Part shown: positions 11,570 through 23,688 of the stretch, piece after piece
How the letters are laid out: every line of letters begins with the position of its first letter
How positions within the stretch are numbered: the stretch's first letter is position 1
NCBI GenBank assembly: GCA_001051155.2
Contig: JYIP02000017.1
Span: forward strand, 187,231 to 251,230
Source of the DNA: Chrysoporthe austroafricana
Taxonomy: Eukaryota > Ascomycota > Sordariomycetes > Diaporthales > Cryphonectriaceae
Reading direction: 5' to 3'
Length of the DNA: 64,000 nt
Notes under the pieces: model-generated
The model's input: only the letters and a program-made list of their open reading frames with translations
The model's database searches: none
What the model was told of the DNA's origin: nothing
Translations under genes and position numbers: made by a program

Positions 11570-13859
11570 ATGGATGAACCACCGTGTACAATGCTCACGC
11601 CTACAGCAAACCAAACCAACGACATGGAGGGCATAGATCTCACAGGCGCTGTATATGATACACTGGAGCAACCAAACTCAACTTCAACGTCACTGGTCCC
11701 TTCTCTAAGACCATTATCATCATTTCAGTCATCATTGACGTCTATAAACGCTGTTGGTAGATCGAACGAGGATCAGGCAAGCTCTGTTTCCAACGTCGGC
11801 ACACTGCAAGCTATGCAACACCCCCAAAAGCAGGTCGAATTCAAGCGGCCAGCATTAAAGAAGGCAGTGCAGTCATGGAAATGGGAGATTGGGAGTGCGG
11901 CCTTGCTCCTAATTTCAGTCGCTGCCGTACCAGCTACTCTATTTCCACATGCAGGACAGCCATTGCCTCAGTGGCCGTTCTCGATCACAATCAACGCTTT
12001 GTTGTCTGTATACTCGATGGTCCTCAAAGCATGCATAGCATTCCTCATCACTTCCTGCATCGGGCAACTTCAATGTGAGCTGGTATCTCGAGACACGGAC
12101 ACTTCAAGACCTCGTCTCCTTCCATGAGGCGGCCGGTGCGACTTTGGGATCCATCTCGTGGCTATTGAAGTATCAACTACGGCAACCCTTGACCGCGCTC
12201 GGCGCTATGATCACTGTCATCGCGGTTGCGATTGACCCATTTATCCAACAGCTCGTCCAACCAGCTGACTGCAGTCAAATCCTCTCGAAAGACGTACCAG
12301 CATCCGTACCGCGGACAAATTATGTCGAGGACGAAGACCTGCCTGGAAGCTTAGAAGAGTCTATCTTAGCTGGTCTCTATTCGATGCAGAACCTGACAGA
12401 TTTCGACTGCTCGACGGGCAACTGCACCTTCGATAATGCTTATAGCAGTGTTTCTTTCTGCAGTCAGTGTGTTGACAAAACGGCTGAGATTGCAATTGAT
12501 CAACACTGCGTCGTTGATTGGTTCCGTGCCAATGGTAGTTTCGATTCTACCGCCGGGCCTTGCAACACGACGGGCAGTGACGATTTTACAGTCTCATGGA
12601 ACCTGACTACGACTTCACCGCCATTCGATCTGAACTTTTACTACCAGATTGAGAATATGACAGACCCAATTGGCCGGAAACCACAGGTCTTCTCCCTCCA
12701 GGCCCAGGAGCAGTACGCCACCGTGTCGTCATTCAACGTCTCGACTCAGATCCTACAAGGCGAGAAGCTAAGCGCCATCCTGGGATATTCAGATTCAGCT
12801 ATATCCAGAACAGACCCCAATGACGGGTTCTCGTCTTTGTCGGGCTGCGATGACTCTGCAACGAACAATACATGGCGCTGCAAAGGCTATGGCGCCGCAG
12901 AGTGTACATTACAGCCCTGCATTCGGACTTATTCGTGCTCCATTGACGCCGGCCGCATCAATGAGGTCACCGTTGAGCAAACGAGGATAGATCAGGTATG
13001 GGGTTTTGGGGAGCCAAGCAGCGTCCACGATGGTATAGATGTCGATAAGTGGCTTTTCGGACTGCTCGACATGCAGTGCATTACTGACGATGAGCGCCAA
13101 AGCCTCGCACAGGTTGGCTACGAGATCGGAGAGGCCAGCCGCTGGCTTCCCTACAACGTCACCTATGATCCAGCCAGTACTACCGTAAACGCATCTTCCC
13201 CATTCCCGTACTCCCTCCTAGGGCGAGGTTGCCTATACCTGATGGACGCTTTTTTCACCTTACACCTCTGGGTTGATATTCTCTCGCCGCTACTCGTCGG
13301 CGCGGTGACTCGCGGCCTCGACAGTGAAGCAACTTCCGCCTTTGAGTATACCTTCAACGGTACACAGCAGCTCCTCCACCTATATGACTCGGGCAACGTC
13401 TCCATTGACTCGGTAAATGCGACATTCGAGAACCTTGCGCAGGCACTCACGCTCTGGGTGCGGGAGAACGGCGCACGCGGCTACAGCCGGCGTGCCGAGG
13501 GCGATGTGCTCCATTACGCCGTCTGCGTGCAGGTTAACTGGGCGTGGGTCGCTCTGCCGGCAGCCTTGTCTGGGCTGACCATATTGCTTTTCGTGTTGAC
13601 TATGACCACTACGGCAGGGCGGGCAGTGCCCCTATGGAGACTGTCCCCCCTGGCTGTACTCTTTTCTGGGCCGGCTGGGAAGGATTGGGTGGACGAGGAC
13701 TTGATGAATGTCGGCAAATCGGGCGAGGCGCCGGTTTATGACGAGTCGGTAAAGGGCATGTTGCGGTTTGCTGGTGGAATATCCGTGAGATTGCTGGAGC
13801 AAGACGGCACCTACCGACTTCGCCAAGTACCACCACTTTCGAAGAAAGCTCAGCGGTGA
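11570..13859 (+). CDS. DUF3176 family membrane protein with a one-base frameshift
   Basis: An ATG at 11570 opens a frame encoding a low-complexity N-terminus, then the family's WKWEIGSAALLL helix and a second helix, up to about 12075. The rest (TRTLQDLVSFHEAAG, a third helix, a long Cys- and N-glycosylation-rich lumenal part, and a last helix followed by PLWRLSPLAVLF) continues in the next frame to 13859. The span is 763 codons plus one base. The switch sits at the family's Q-W-x-W segment before the third helix: one base too many near 12076 turns a Trp-Ser-Trp context into Cys-Glu. DUF3176 proteins are fungal four-helix membrane proteins of unknown function. No intron explains the switch, so this is a recent frameshift or a sequence error. 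Confidence 0.78.
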
Positions 13860-14550
13860 GGCAACAATCAAGCCAGATAATAGCGCATAGACTGTTTTTC
13901 TCAAGTGGCAGCATATATGCACCAGGCGAAATTGAGGGAACCCATTCGCTCTGAGCTGCAGGGCTAACTACAGCCAACTGAGACTGCTGTGTGGCTTATA
14001 ATGAATCATAGGTCAGCCTCGCACAGAGCAACTCGCTCACCCCAAAAAGAAAGCGAGAGGGGAAATAAAAAAAAAAAAGGAAAAAGAAATTCGAAAGCAG
14101 TTAATTCCCTTCCAATACTTCTATTATAGAGAGACCGACAGAAGACAACTTTTATCCAATCAGAGGCGGGATTTTCATAGCGCAATGGGGTTCATAGGCC
14201 TTGTGCTTATAGCGCCCGGGGCCAAGATGGCGAAGAGCGCGGTCAGACTTCTCCTGTAATCTTCCGAGGCGCTTCACGTGAGTTGGCGTGGACCAACCTT
14301 GCCCAGACGGGATACGACCGAACCCAGCCAGACCAGTCTCTTTATCAGTGGATTCGATTTAGTGTACGCATAGCGCGCTCAGTGGACCCTTTTTTTTCTT
14401 CCTCCATTCTTCGTTTCTTTCTTCTTGTTCCCCCACTTGTTCAAGGCCGCTGTTCCGGGGTCAACAAGACTCTCCCGCGAACACTGTATTCCCGAGCCTG
14501 TGGTCAGCCCGTGACCATGCTCATCCAGCTGCCTTGGATGCGATTATGAC
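13860..14550. other. intergenic, likely methyltransferase promoter
   Basis: 690 bases between two plus-strand genes, with an A-rich run near 14068-14080 and a T-rich run near 14391-14400 typical of a fungal 5' flank. No gene seen. Confidence 0.5.
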
Positions 14551-14588
14551 ATGGAGATTCGCAAGTTGATCAACAAGCCCGCGGACCC

Positions 14589-14619
<31 letters not shown>

Positions 14620-16036
14620 ATTGTGGGCCAAGCAAGTGAAACGTTGGCTCGAAACACGGCAGCGAGTCTCGGGCATCATGAAGTGAGCGACGATGTGCCC
14701 AGGCCAGGTTCGCATGATGAGCGAGCAGCGCGAGGGCCCTGGGAGAGCGCCCCAGGTGCAGACCTACAGGACGATGAGGCCTTCACAACATCACCAGAAC
14801 CAAGTACTTCGATTCCGCCACAGCCGACTGGTTGGGGTCCCATTTCCACTGCCCAAAAGCGTGACCCGCACGCACATCCCGACCCCGGTACCGACCCATC
14901 TGAAGCGGGCGGCGTGGCATCACCGCCGTCAACCGACCTCAACCCTTATGGCGCAGCCAGCGCGATCAGCACGCGGCTCGATCCCGACGGGGCCAGCCTG
15001 GGCACACCCAGCACCTTCTCGGTCGGGCTAAGCATCGACACAGACAGCAGCGACACCGACTCGGCACTAGGCTCGTTCCGGGCGCAGTCCTCCAGCATGT
15101 CCGCGTCGTCCAGCGTCTTCGATTTTGTCGAGGAGCACGGGCGCACCTGGCACCGGTACCATGAGGGTAAGTACATGTTGCCCAACGACATACCCGAGCA
15201 GGAGCGGCTGGACTTGCAGCACAGCATCAGCGTGCGCCTGTTCGGCGGCTTATATCTCGCGCCCATCGATCGACCGGGTCGGGTGCTGGACATCGGGACC
15301 GGCACGGGCATCTGGGCCATCGACTTCGCAAATGAGCACCCTGAGAGCGACGTCCTGGGCACGGATCTCAGTCCCATACAGCCCGAGTATGTCCCGCCCA
15401 ACTGCAGGTTCGAGGTTGACGATGCAGAGGACGACTGGGTTTTCAGCCACAAGTTCGACTACATTCATGCCAGGTATATGACGGGGGCGTTCCAAGCCTC
15501 TAAGTTCCCGGATATCTTCCGCATGTGCTACGAAAACACCAATCCCGGTGGCTGGGTTGAGTTCCAGGACTATTACTCCAAGTTCCAATGCGTCGATGAC
15601 TCGCTGGCCGGCACGGCACTGGAGAAGTGGAACGACTGTCTTCTTGAGGGTGTGAGAAGAATAGGGAAGAGTGGCGTCTCGTGTGCGAAGTACAAAAGCC
15701 AGATGTTAGACGCTGGATTCGTCGATGTTGTGGAGAAGAAGTTTGCGCTGCCCGGCAACCCATGGGCCAAGGGCGAGGACCAGAAGATTCTAGGCAGCAT
15801 GCAGATGGAGAATATCCTAGATGGCATTCATGGAATGTCGATAGGGTTATTTACGAAGGTCCTAGGGATGGCGGTCGAGGAGGTTGAGCTAATGCTCGTT
15901 GACGTGAGGAAAGACTTGCGGAATACCAAGATCCATTTTTACTACATAGTGTAAGTGCTTCTTGCTCGTCATTCATTTCGTGTATCTTGCTGACCACGAA
16001 TTCAGATACTCAGTTTACGGCCGCAAGCCCATATAG
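14551..16036 (+). CDS. LaeA-like SAM-dependent methyltransferase
   Basis: Exon 1 (14551-15950) and a short last exon (16006-16036) join across a 55-nt GTAAGT...TTCAG intron, giving 476 residues that end in the family tail VYSVYGRKPI. The first 190 residues are disordered and Ser/Pro-rich, with a Glu-Gln dipeptide run encoded by a GAGCAG microsatellite (14589-14618). The methyltransferase core starts at EHGRTWHRYHEGKY, with motif I (VLDIGTGTGIWAIDFA) near residue 245, then GTDLSPIQP, FDYIHARYM and GGWVEFQD. The family groups with LaeA, a nuclear regulator of secondary metabolism, but most paralogues have no known target. It converges on the Zn2Cys6 gene 155 bases away. No biosynthetic core enzyme lies nearby, so a cluster role is not supported. 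Confidence 0.9.
14589..14618 (+). repeat. (GAGCAG)n coding microsatellite
   Basis: Five tandem hexamers inside the methyltransferase gene, encoding alternating Glu and Gln in its disordered N-terminus. Likely length-polymorphic. Confidence 0.85.
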
Positions 16037-16190
16037 CACAACTGCCTGTCTGCTCACGTGGACTTGCAAACAACAAACATACAATGATCCTTCCAGGGAC
16101 ATCCGTCGTAAGCCCGAGTGTTTTTCACGCAAAGGGCCCCTGTTTCTCTCATTTGTCCTCGACAGCTCCGGTGTTAGATTACGCATGTTT

Positions 16191-18748
16191 CTACCAGAGC
16201 GGAAAGCTTTGCATCGCGCTGTCTCCAAATGCCCATTCCAACGTGCCCGGACCGTCAGGGGTAAGCATGGCGTTGGGCATCTATCCCAGCTGTTAGCCAC
16301 TCTGTTATTACCTGTCTTCGGAAATACTCACAGTGAGATCCCAGTCCGGCATCAGCGACGACGACGTATCCATCTGTCCTCGCTCCAACACCTGCTCTGC
16401 CACGCTTGTCGGCTCCGTTCCAAATTTCGTAGCCTGAGCTTCTATAATCATCAAACACCTTTCCATAGCTTCGTCCGCAGCCTGGACCAGAAAGTAGCCT
16501 AGGTCCTTTCTCGGTACGCCCCTCTTCAGCCCCTCGATGTGCGCGGCAAGCAAACTCATAATTAAGTGGCCTTTGGTGTTCGTCTCTCCCGCGTCGATGC
16601 ATCGCAGGCACCAAGCTTTGGCCTCATCCACGATGAGAAATTGATCAGTCCTCACGGACAAGGATCCGAGACCGAGTACCTCATCCTCCAGGAGCTGGGC
16701 TCGCAGCTCGGCGATAGTAATGAATCCTGCTCGGAAGGCCGCGGAGCGGAAGAAGCCGGAGCCGCAGGTTAGAAAGCGAGAAAACAAATCATCTCCTCGG
16801 GGAGAAATATCATTGTCAGAAGGAAACGTCGCGGGGAGTTTCGAAGCGCCTCCTGCGATCGCCGAGGACGGGCAGACGGCGCACCACATTTTGAGGGCTA
16901 GGTCAACCATAACTTTCCTCGAGAAGGCATACGCGGTCTCGTGGAGCGATGGTGCGAAGTATGGCGCATGAAGTGAGGACAAATATTCGAGTACCAAGAA
17001 GTCGACAACCTTCGCTGCGAAGTCCGGTGTCGATTCGCGCGGCGTGCGCTGCTGAAGGGCCTGGCGCATCGTCTTGAACGCTCCCCTGAGCCCCGCGTCG
17101 AGTCGCAGGGTCTCTTCATAGCTATTGGACTGAGAGCTGAGATCATTCAAGAACTTGGCCATCGCCAGTCTCACCGGGTATGCCTGTCGCAGCGCTCTTG
17201 CGACAGATGTGTCCGTAGACTCGTCATCCCGCTTCGGCGCAGCGTCTTCCACGAGCAGTAGTTCATCGTCAAAATTGCTAGGTGGTTCAGCGTCAAAATC
17301 ACCTGTCGATAGCAGGGGCGGTCCACCCGTCCGCATGCTTGCCTGAAGAGAAATTTCTAATATCGTATTCCATATTCTTCTCCTCATCTCTGCCTGGAAT
17401 ATGGACATCTTGGGGAGCTGTGCCGGGTCTCTGTGCAAACCCATTGTGATTGCTGTACGTACTATTACCCCGACTGAGATCCAGGTGGCATCACCGCCAA
17501 CGTCGACGAACTCTTGCGCGAGGATGAGCAGAAGTCGGGTCTGCAGTGTCTGGATCCCCAAACGAGACTTGAAAACTGGCTCAGACAGGTACGTGTGTGC
17601 TTCATAGATACATTTCACGGCAAACGTGCGCAGCGAGAATTGGTCGTCATATGTGAGGGCACCGAGGGCGAAGACAAGTTTAAGTTGCATGAGGAAGGCG
17701 ATATTCACTTGTGATGTATCGGGAGATACCCAGAGAGCATCGTAGTCTCTCTTGAAGGTGGGCACATGTAGGACCCGGTAGACAGTCTCGAATGTCTGGA
17801 GGTAGTGTTTGACTAGCTCGTCGGCAAGATGCTTAACGGGGAGATCGGTTGTGAGAGGGCATGGCCACTGCGGAGCTCGCTCTGTCTTGATAGCTCGGGC
17901 CAGTCGTTTGCATTTTTGAATGCCGGAGAGCGTTCTGCTATTTTCTGGGCCGAGGTATGGGTCGATGATCGTGATAAGGTCTTGTGCCTTTGAAGAGAGA
18001 CTTTCTTAACATCCTCCCTAGACGATAGTAGGGTCATGCTAGAGAATGAGATACAGGTCGGAAATACTAACAAGTGCAGCAATGGTATTTACCCAATGAC
18101 TTTGTCCAAACAGCCGCGTCTTGTGCGAGACGCTCCGGGAAGTGCTATGTACCTGTTCGATTATGCTGCTTTGAGCGGCTTCACCAGGACTTGGATGATG
18201 GATATGAAATGTCCCACCGATCTTGGATTCGAAAGTATGCGATGAGGACGTCTCGACGTCGGAAACAGGCGTTGCAGCAGCCCAAGATGGTAGCGGTGCT
18301 GGTCTTGGAGAGGACTTGTTGAGTTCTTTTTCGAGATGTCTAATCCGGGATCTCAGGGCGTCAACGCCGTGAGTCGGCGTGCGGCTCGAGCCTCCGGCGC
18401 TCGATTGTGCCGTTGAAGTCGAGGGCACGGGTGGCCTTGCAAACTCAATGGCTGACGTTGCCATGCTCGTTGTTGATTCTCCGTCTCGTGATGCCGGCGA
18501 GGGCCCCTCGTGAGCCCGTGCTGAAGGAACACGGTGCCGAGGCATTCCATCGTCGTAGACACAGGCTTCTTTTTTTCTTGCCCTTGAACAGTTGTTGCAG
18601 GGGCTCTCGCCATTGCATCTCGTCTTACGCCTTCTGCAAACGACGCAGGCTCTTCATTCCCTGGTTAGCGAAAGGTCGAGTGAAAGGTATCTATACAGCC
18701 CACACTTACGTAGTCGGCCTGCGCCGGCGTCGTTCGAGTTCAGTCATT
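16191..18748 (-). CDS. Zn(II)2Cys6 fungal-specific transcription factor
   Basis: Four exons: 18748-18711, 18651-18072, 17987-16332 and 16280-16191. The frame closes at 787 residues. The first intron falls just before the binuclear cluster, whose cysteines run TACVVCRRRKTRC ... CNNC ... C at about residues 14-41. A linker and a short coiled-coil segment (LRSRIRHLEKELNK) follow, then KTRLFGQSHW. The fungal_trans middle homology region includes LPVKHLADELVKHYLQTFE, the VGGDATWISVGVIVR block and GLHRDP. The last exon adds a typical acidic end after a 51-nt intron. It should be a nuclear, sequence-specific regulator; the target genes cannot be read from sequence. It is divergent from the NACHT-WD40 gene (642 bases apart) and converges on the methyltransferase. 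Confidence 0.92.
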
Positions 18749-19390
18749 GCGACAGTGTATCAATTTGAATCCGTCCATTTGGGGATTTAAAAGTCTCGAC
18801 TCTTCTCATGAGCGCGTTCGCCTTTAGAATAAGCACAAAGGTCAGCCTGGGGTCTAGGCACTGTCTCCCGGCTCGAATTTTCCGAGCCCGACTCCGACTC
18901 CGACTCCGAAGCTCCGACACGGACGCCGATACTGGGCCCCGAAAACAGTTAGCCGTATATTCTCGGGACGTAAGCGTATAAAAATGTATGTCGCCTTGAC
19001 GAAACAAAGCCCTCGTAAGTCAACTCTATTTGGCATTATTCGCTAATATTGGCAATACCCATAGAGGTAACGGTGGTAGAGCTGAAAGGACGCTTGTTGG
19101 CAGATAACTTGAGCCTTCTTTTCGATGAGTCAGCAATTGATGCATGCCTAAGGCACTAGTAACATCTGGCAGCTACTGCGCTTACTGGCGTCTGTTGACT
19201 TGGGATATTTTGACATCTACCCCGCTTGGCCTTGCATTTAGAGAACTTGACCAACATTGGACACTTGAGAACTAGTATCATTCGATATCACATAGACTTC
19301 TAATTTATTACACCAATACTGGCTTCAAAAGCTGTCATCTTTCTGGCTTCTCTTATACTCTTTCCGCGTCAGCCTTACACTCTTGATACG
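18749..19390. promoter_or_regulatory. shared divergent promoter region
   Basis: 642 bases between the starts of the Zn2Cys6 gene (minus) and the NACHT-WD40 gene (plus). It contains an imperfect GACTCC hexamer repeat at about 18889-18908. No other gene is visible, so both promoters must lie here. Confidence 0.6.
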
Positions 19391-22312
19391 ATGGAAGCGG
19401 TCGGGGCTGCATCTAGCGTGATTGCAGTTGTCGAGCTCTCTGCCGAGGTCGCCAAGCTATGTCTTCAGTACTCTAACGACGTCAAGAATGCTAAGGACGA
19501 TATCACCCGTCTTATTCAAAAAGTCGATAACCTGAAGAACGTCTCGGAGGATATCCAAGGGCTGCTGAATAGTCCTCATGGCACGAGCCTCCAGACGTCC
19601 CAGAAGTTGCTCCCCGCACTGGAGGATGGGCGACTGCGGCTACAATATCTAGAGGGCAAGCTTCGCCCAAACAAAGTCCGAAAGACAATAAGCCGATTTG
19701 GCCTTCGTGCTTTGATATGGCCTTTCCAGAGCAGAAATATGGAAGGCGTTATCCAAGATTTAGAGAGATGTACGGGGCAACTATCCTTAGCTCTGCAAAT
19801 TGACCAAGCGTACGCTGCGAAGCCCTGTAATATTTTATCTCAGTAACCCTAATAGCCTATTCTTTATAGGGTTCTTCAAGCCGAGCTTGATCGGACGATA
19901 AAACTCGACAAATTGCCTATCGCCGAAGGAGCATCTTTTGACTCCCATGCCGAAGAGCACAACCCGACCTGCCTTCCAGATACTCGTGTTGACCTCTTGG
20001 AGCAAATTTCCACATGGGCGACCGATACCAGTGCTAAGACTGTCTTCTGGCTTAACGGTATGGCCGGCACCGGGAAGTCTACGATTTCCCGAACCTTGGC
20101 GCGGTCTATGGCCAAGAAAGGTTGCCTTGGAGCCACTTTCTTCTTCAAGAGGGGCGAGTCCGATCGAAGCAACTTATCCAAGTTCTGCACAACTATCACC
20201 TTTCAGCTCGTCTCCTATATCCCTGCCCTCGCTTCACACGTCAAGAATGCTATTGAAGCCGATCCTCGAATCACCGAGAAGATGGTAAAGGCGCAGTTCC
20301 AGAAGCTTATCCTTGAACCTCTATCCAAGCTGCCTCGGAGTTCCCAGAAGGTCTCTACGCTTATTGTCGTCGACGCCCTGGACGAGTGTGAGCGGCAGGA
20401 TGATATCAGACTCATGATCAAGCTCCTTTCTTCTGCCGAAACTTTGCATTCCCTGCGATTAAAAGTCTTCATTACTAGCAGGCCCGACCTGCCAGTTCGT
20501 CTGGGTTTCTGTGATATTGAGAACCAATACCAAAACCTAGTTCTCCACGAGATGCCTGAGCGTGTGGTTGAGCACGATATACACGCATTTCTCGAGCACA
20601 AGCTAGCAGAAATCAGGAGTAATTTCAATCATACGGTGTCTAAGAATCGGCAACTACCACCAAGCTAGCCTAGGGAATCCGACATACAGATCTTGACAAA
20701 GATGGCAGTTCCTCTTTTCATCTTCGCTGCAACTGTGTGCCGATTCCTTGATGATCGGAGATGCGGCAGCCCCGACGAGCTACTCAACGATGTTCTAGAC
20801 TACCAAACAAAGAACCAAGACTTTGAATTCGATACGACCTATCTCCCGGTTCTAAATAGACTGCTCGTCGGTCTGAATACTACGCGGCAGCAGAATATTC
20901 TCCAAGACTTTCAACTTATTGTTGGTTCAATCGTGATTCTTGCGAGCCCTCTCTCAGCTACGGCACTATCGAAAATACTTGACATACCGACACAAACTAT
21001 CGATCGTGTACTAGACTCGCTTCATTCGGTGCTTAGCATTCCCACATCATCTACTTCGCCGATCAGATTGCTACACCTCTCTTTCCGCGACTTCTTACTA
21101 GGTCCTGAAAAGGACAATAAGTGCGATAAGCACTGTTTCTGGATTGATGAAAAGCTACGCCACAAGGAGATATTTGCGAACTGCCTGCGGGTAATGAACA
21201 AAAGCCTTCGAAAGGATATATGTCATGTCCAGGCACCAGGAACACCCCGCTTAGCTATCGACCCTGACTGCATCAGTACACGTCTCCCGCCGGAAATACA
21301 GTATGCTTGTCGCTATTGGGTTTACCACCTCAGAGAAAGCAAAGGCACAGTACAGGATGACGACCCAGTTGATAAATTCCTTCATCACCATCTTCTACAC
21401 TGGCTTGAAGCTCTAAGCCTCTTAGGTCGTATTCATGAGAGTATTGAAATGATAAATGGTTTATTACATTTGCTTCAGGTAAACATTGTACTCCCTGTCT
21501 TCAATTATAAGTAATTCTAATAGTCTATTTAGACCGAAAATAGTAACGATGTAGCTGCATTTCTTTACGATACCAAGCGTTTTCTTCTGAACAGTATGCC
21601 GGCCATTGATGCTTCACCGCTTCAGATATACTATTCTGCAATAGTATTTGCATCTGAAAACAGCCCAGTTCGGAAGCAATTCAGCAGCGATCTTTCGACA
21701 TTTATATCTCGGCTGCCACAGGTAAATCTAGAATGGGACGCCTGCATTTCAACGCTCGAAGGCCATAGCAGTCTGGTTCAATCTGTCGCTTTCTCGCCCG
21801 ACGGCCAGCGTATAGCTTCAGGATCAATCGACAAAACTATCAAGATCTGGAATGCAGAGAGCAGCGCTTGTATTTCGACATTCGAAGGCCATAGCAATTG
21901 GGTCAGATCTGTCGCTTTCTCGCCCGACAGCCAGCGTATAGCTTCAGGATCAAGCGACAAAACTATCAAGATCTGGAATGCAGAGAGCGGCGCTTGTATT
22001 TCAACGCTCGACGTTGGCAAAAGAGTTCAGTACCTGAAATTCGACTTTGCTGGTTCAAACCTCTATACAGACACTGGAACGATTCCATTAGAATTCTCAT
22101 CGAATATAGCTCTATCGCAAGCTTCAATTGCCTTTCAGCAGCTAAAGCAATGTGATTATAGTATAAGATATGACGGCTCATGGATTATGTCGGAAGGTTG
22201 CAATTTGCTTTGGCTGCCGCCAGAGTTTCGGCCAACTGCATTCGATATATTGCAGCAGACTATATGTATTGGATGTTCATCAGGTCGGGTATGGAGTATC
22301 AAATTTGATTAG
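19391..22312 (+). CDS. SesA-like/NACHT/WD40 NLR-type protein, with in-frame stop (possible pseudogene)
   Basis: Exons 19391-19809, 19870-21478 and 21533-22312 give 936 codons in one frame. Residues 1-140 match the N-terminal SesA-like domain found before fungal NACHT NTPases (start [17 protein letters not shown]). The NACHT has its P-loop GMAGTGKST near residue 203, Walker B VVDALDEC near 307, and the ITSRPD sensor. A winged-helix region ([15 protein letters not shown]) and two nearly identical WD40 units follow. Such proteins are cytosolic NLR-like receptors linked to incompatibility and cell death. A TAG at 20666-20668 sits between NACHT and winged helix, where relatives usually have Trp; translation would stop at 405 residues. 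A 54-nt in-frame GTGTCT...ATACAG intron could remove it, but the donor is poor. It has far fewer WD units than typical HNWD proteins. Confidence 0.8.
21752..22003 (+). repeat. two tandem 126-nt WD40 units
   Basis: Two consecutive 126-base units (21752-21877 and 21878-22003), each encoding 42 residues with HSxxVxSVAFSPD and [11 protein letters not shown]. They differ at only a handful of bases, which points to recent duplication or gene conversion. Confidence 0.9.
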
Positions 22313-22996
22313 ACTTTTCTTTTTCTTCCGATACTTCAACACTTTTATTAACGCATTATCTTTTTTAGTTCTGATTTGTTTCAAATGAAAGAATTCTAAA
22401 AGAAGGTGTTGCTATTTATTTTCTTTTAGTTTATATATTGAATGTTTGAGAGTTTTCAACATTGAACCAGAAATGGTGTCAGCTTCTCATGCCAACCACC
22501 AGACCTTGGGCAGTAGGCTCGAACAACCTAAGCGTGCGTACAGCCAGATGAGGGAACCAAACGAAGCAAAAAGAAAATCTGTGCCTATGACCTGGCCTGG
22601 CGTCGTCGAGAAGGCAAGGGCGATGAAAGGCTTAGATGAGAAGAGAGACGCCGTCGGAGCAGTCGTTAAAACAAGGCAGTAGCCGGACTGGCTTACCGGC
22701 CTATCGACGAAATAATTATACAAATTCACGGCTTGTAGACGGAAATTAGATATTTCGGCGATGCCTCGCATCTGGTCAGATGTGTATCAAAGAGAAGACA
22801 ACGCATTGTCCCCCTTCCTCGGGTGTAAAAAGAGCTAAAGTCGAGGATCAATCTACTTATATCTCTGACACTATGCACCTGTATAGTTTGCAAATCAAGC
22901 TTTTCTCTCTTTTGACTTGCAAATTTATATTATCTGTGGGTTTGCTTTTGCTGTTGAGCCTGCCGGACAGCAGGGCACGTGATAGTATGTTGCCCG

Positions 22997-23024
22997 TGCA
23001 ATATGGGCTATAGCCCATATTGCA
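22997..23024. repeat. perfect 28-bp palindrome
   Basis: The sequence TGCAATATGGGCTA is followed immediately by its exact reverse complement, with no spacer. It could form a cruciform, or be the junction of a decayed inverted-repeat element. No gene is adjacent. Confidence 0.9.
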
Positions 23025-23484
23025 TTCTCTCGTCTGGGCCACGATAGATAGTTGTTTGTTCCTTAGACAACCAACAAGCAATATACACGAATCCCACCAC
23101 CTTTTCGTACGTACGAACAAGCCCAGCCAACATTATCATTATTTTTAATTTAGCGTGTTGTTGCTTTGCTGCAATGCCGATAAAGCACTCACTGTGCTTG
23201 AAAGCTAATCGGGTCTATTCGCTCTGTTCCTATTGCTCTTCTTCTACGGTTTGTCGCTACACATCGTTAGCCCAGCTTGGCTACCGCATAGGACAAAACA
23301 ACAAGCGCGTTTCAAATTTTCCTTTCCGCATTTCTTTCTGTTGTAATACAATAACGCGTTTTGCCCTTTTCGCTTAGTGGTAGTTTACTTAAGTGCAAGT
23401 CTGTATGCATGTAATGCTTTGCTTTACGAAATGTGTATGGAATATATGCATGCCCGGCCAGGAGTTGGCGGGGTTATGGTGCGG

Positions 23485-23645
23485 GCGCGGTGGCAGATGA
23501 GTTTGGTGAGCGTGAGTCGATTTTTTTGCCCGCCCACCATACAAATAAATGTGTCGGCAATCTCAAACGTGCTCCTGAGCCTGTTTCAGCGTGCTTCGGG
23601 GTAAACCAATGTCAGAGGGTTTATGAAGGGGCAAAAAAGCTTGAC
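23485..23645 (+). repeat. diverged interspersed repeat, copy A
   Basis: This segment and 24100-24260 share, in order, a GGCAG/GATGAGTT(T/C)GGT block, GTGAGTCG-like bases, GTCGGCA, a GTGCTCCTGA block, CAATGTC(A/G)GAGG, and a GGGTTTAT(G/A)AA block. Similarity is patchy, so this is an old repeat, perhaps a transposon remnant. No protein-coding capacity is seen. Confidence 0.6.
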
Positions 23646-23688
23646 CCCAACTTTTGGTTGTACAGTCAGGCAGTTAGATCGGCAATTA

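Noticed and set aside
22487..22771. 95-codon hydrophobic minus-strand frame
   Set aside because: Looks membrane-like, but no family, start context or flanking exons; left unannotated.
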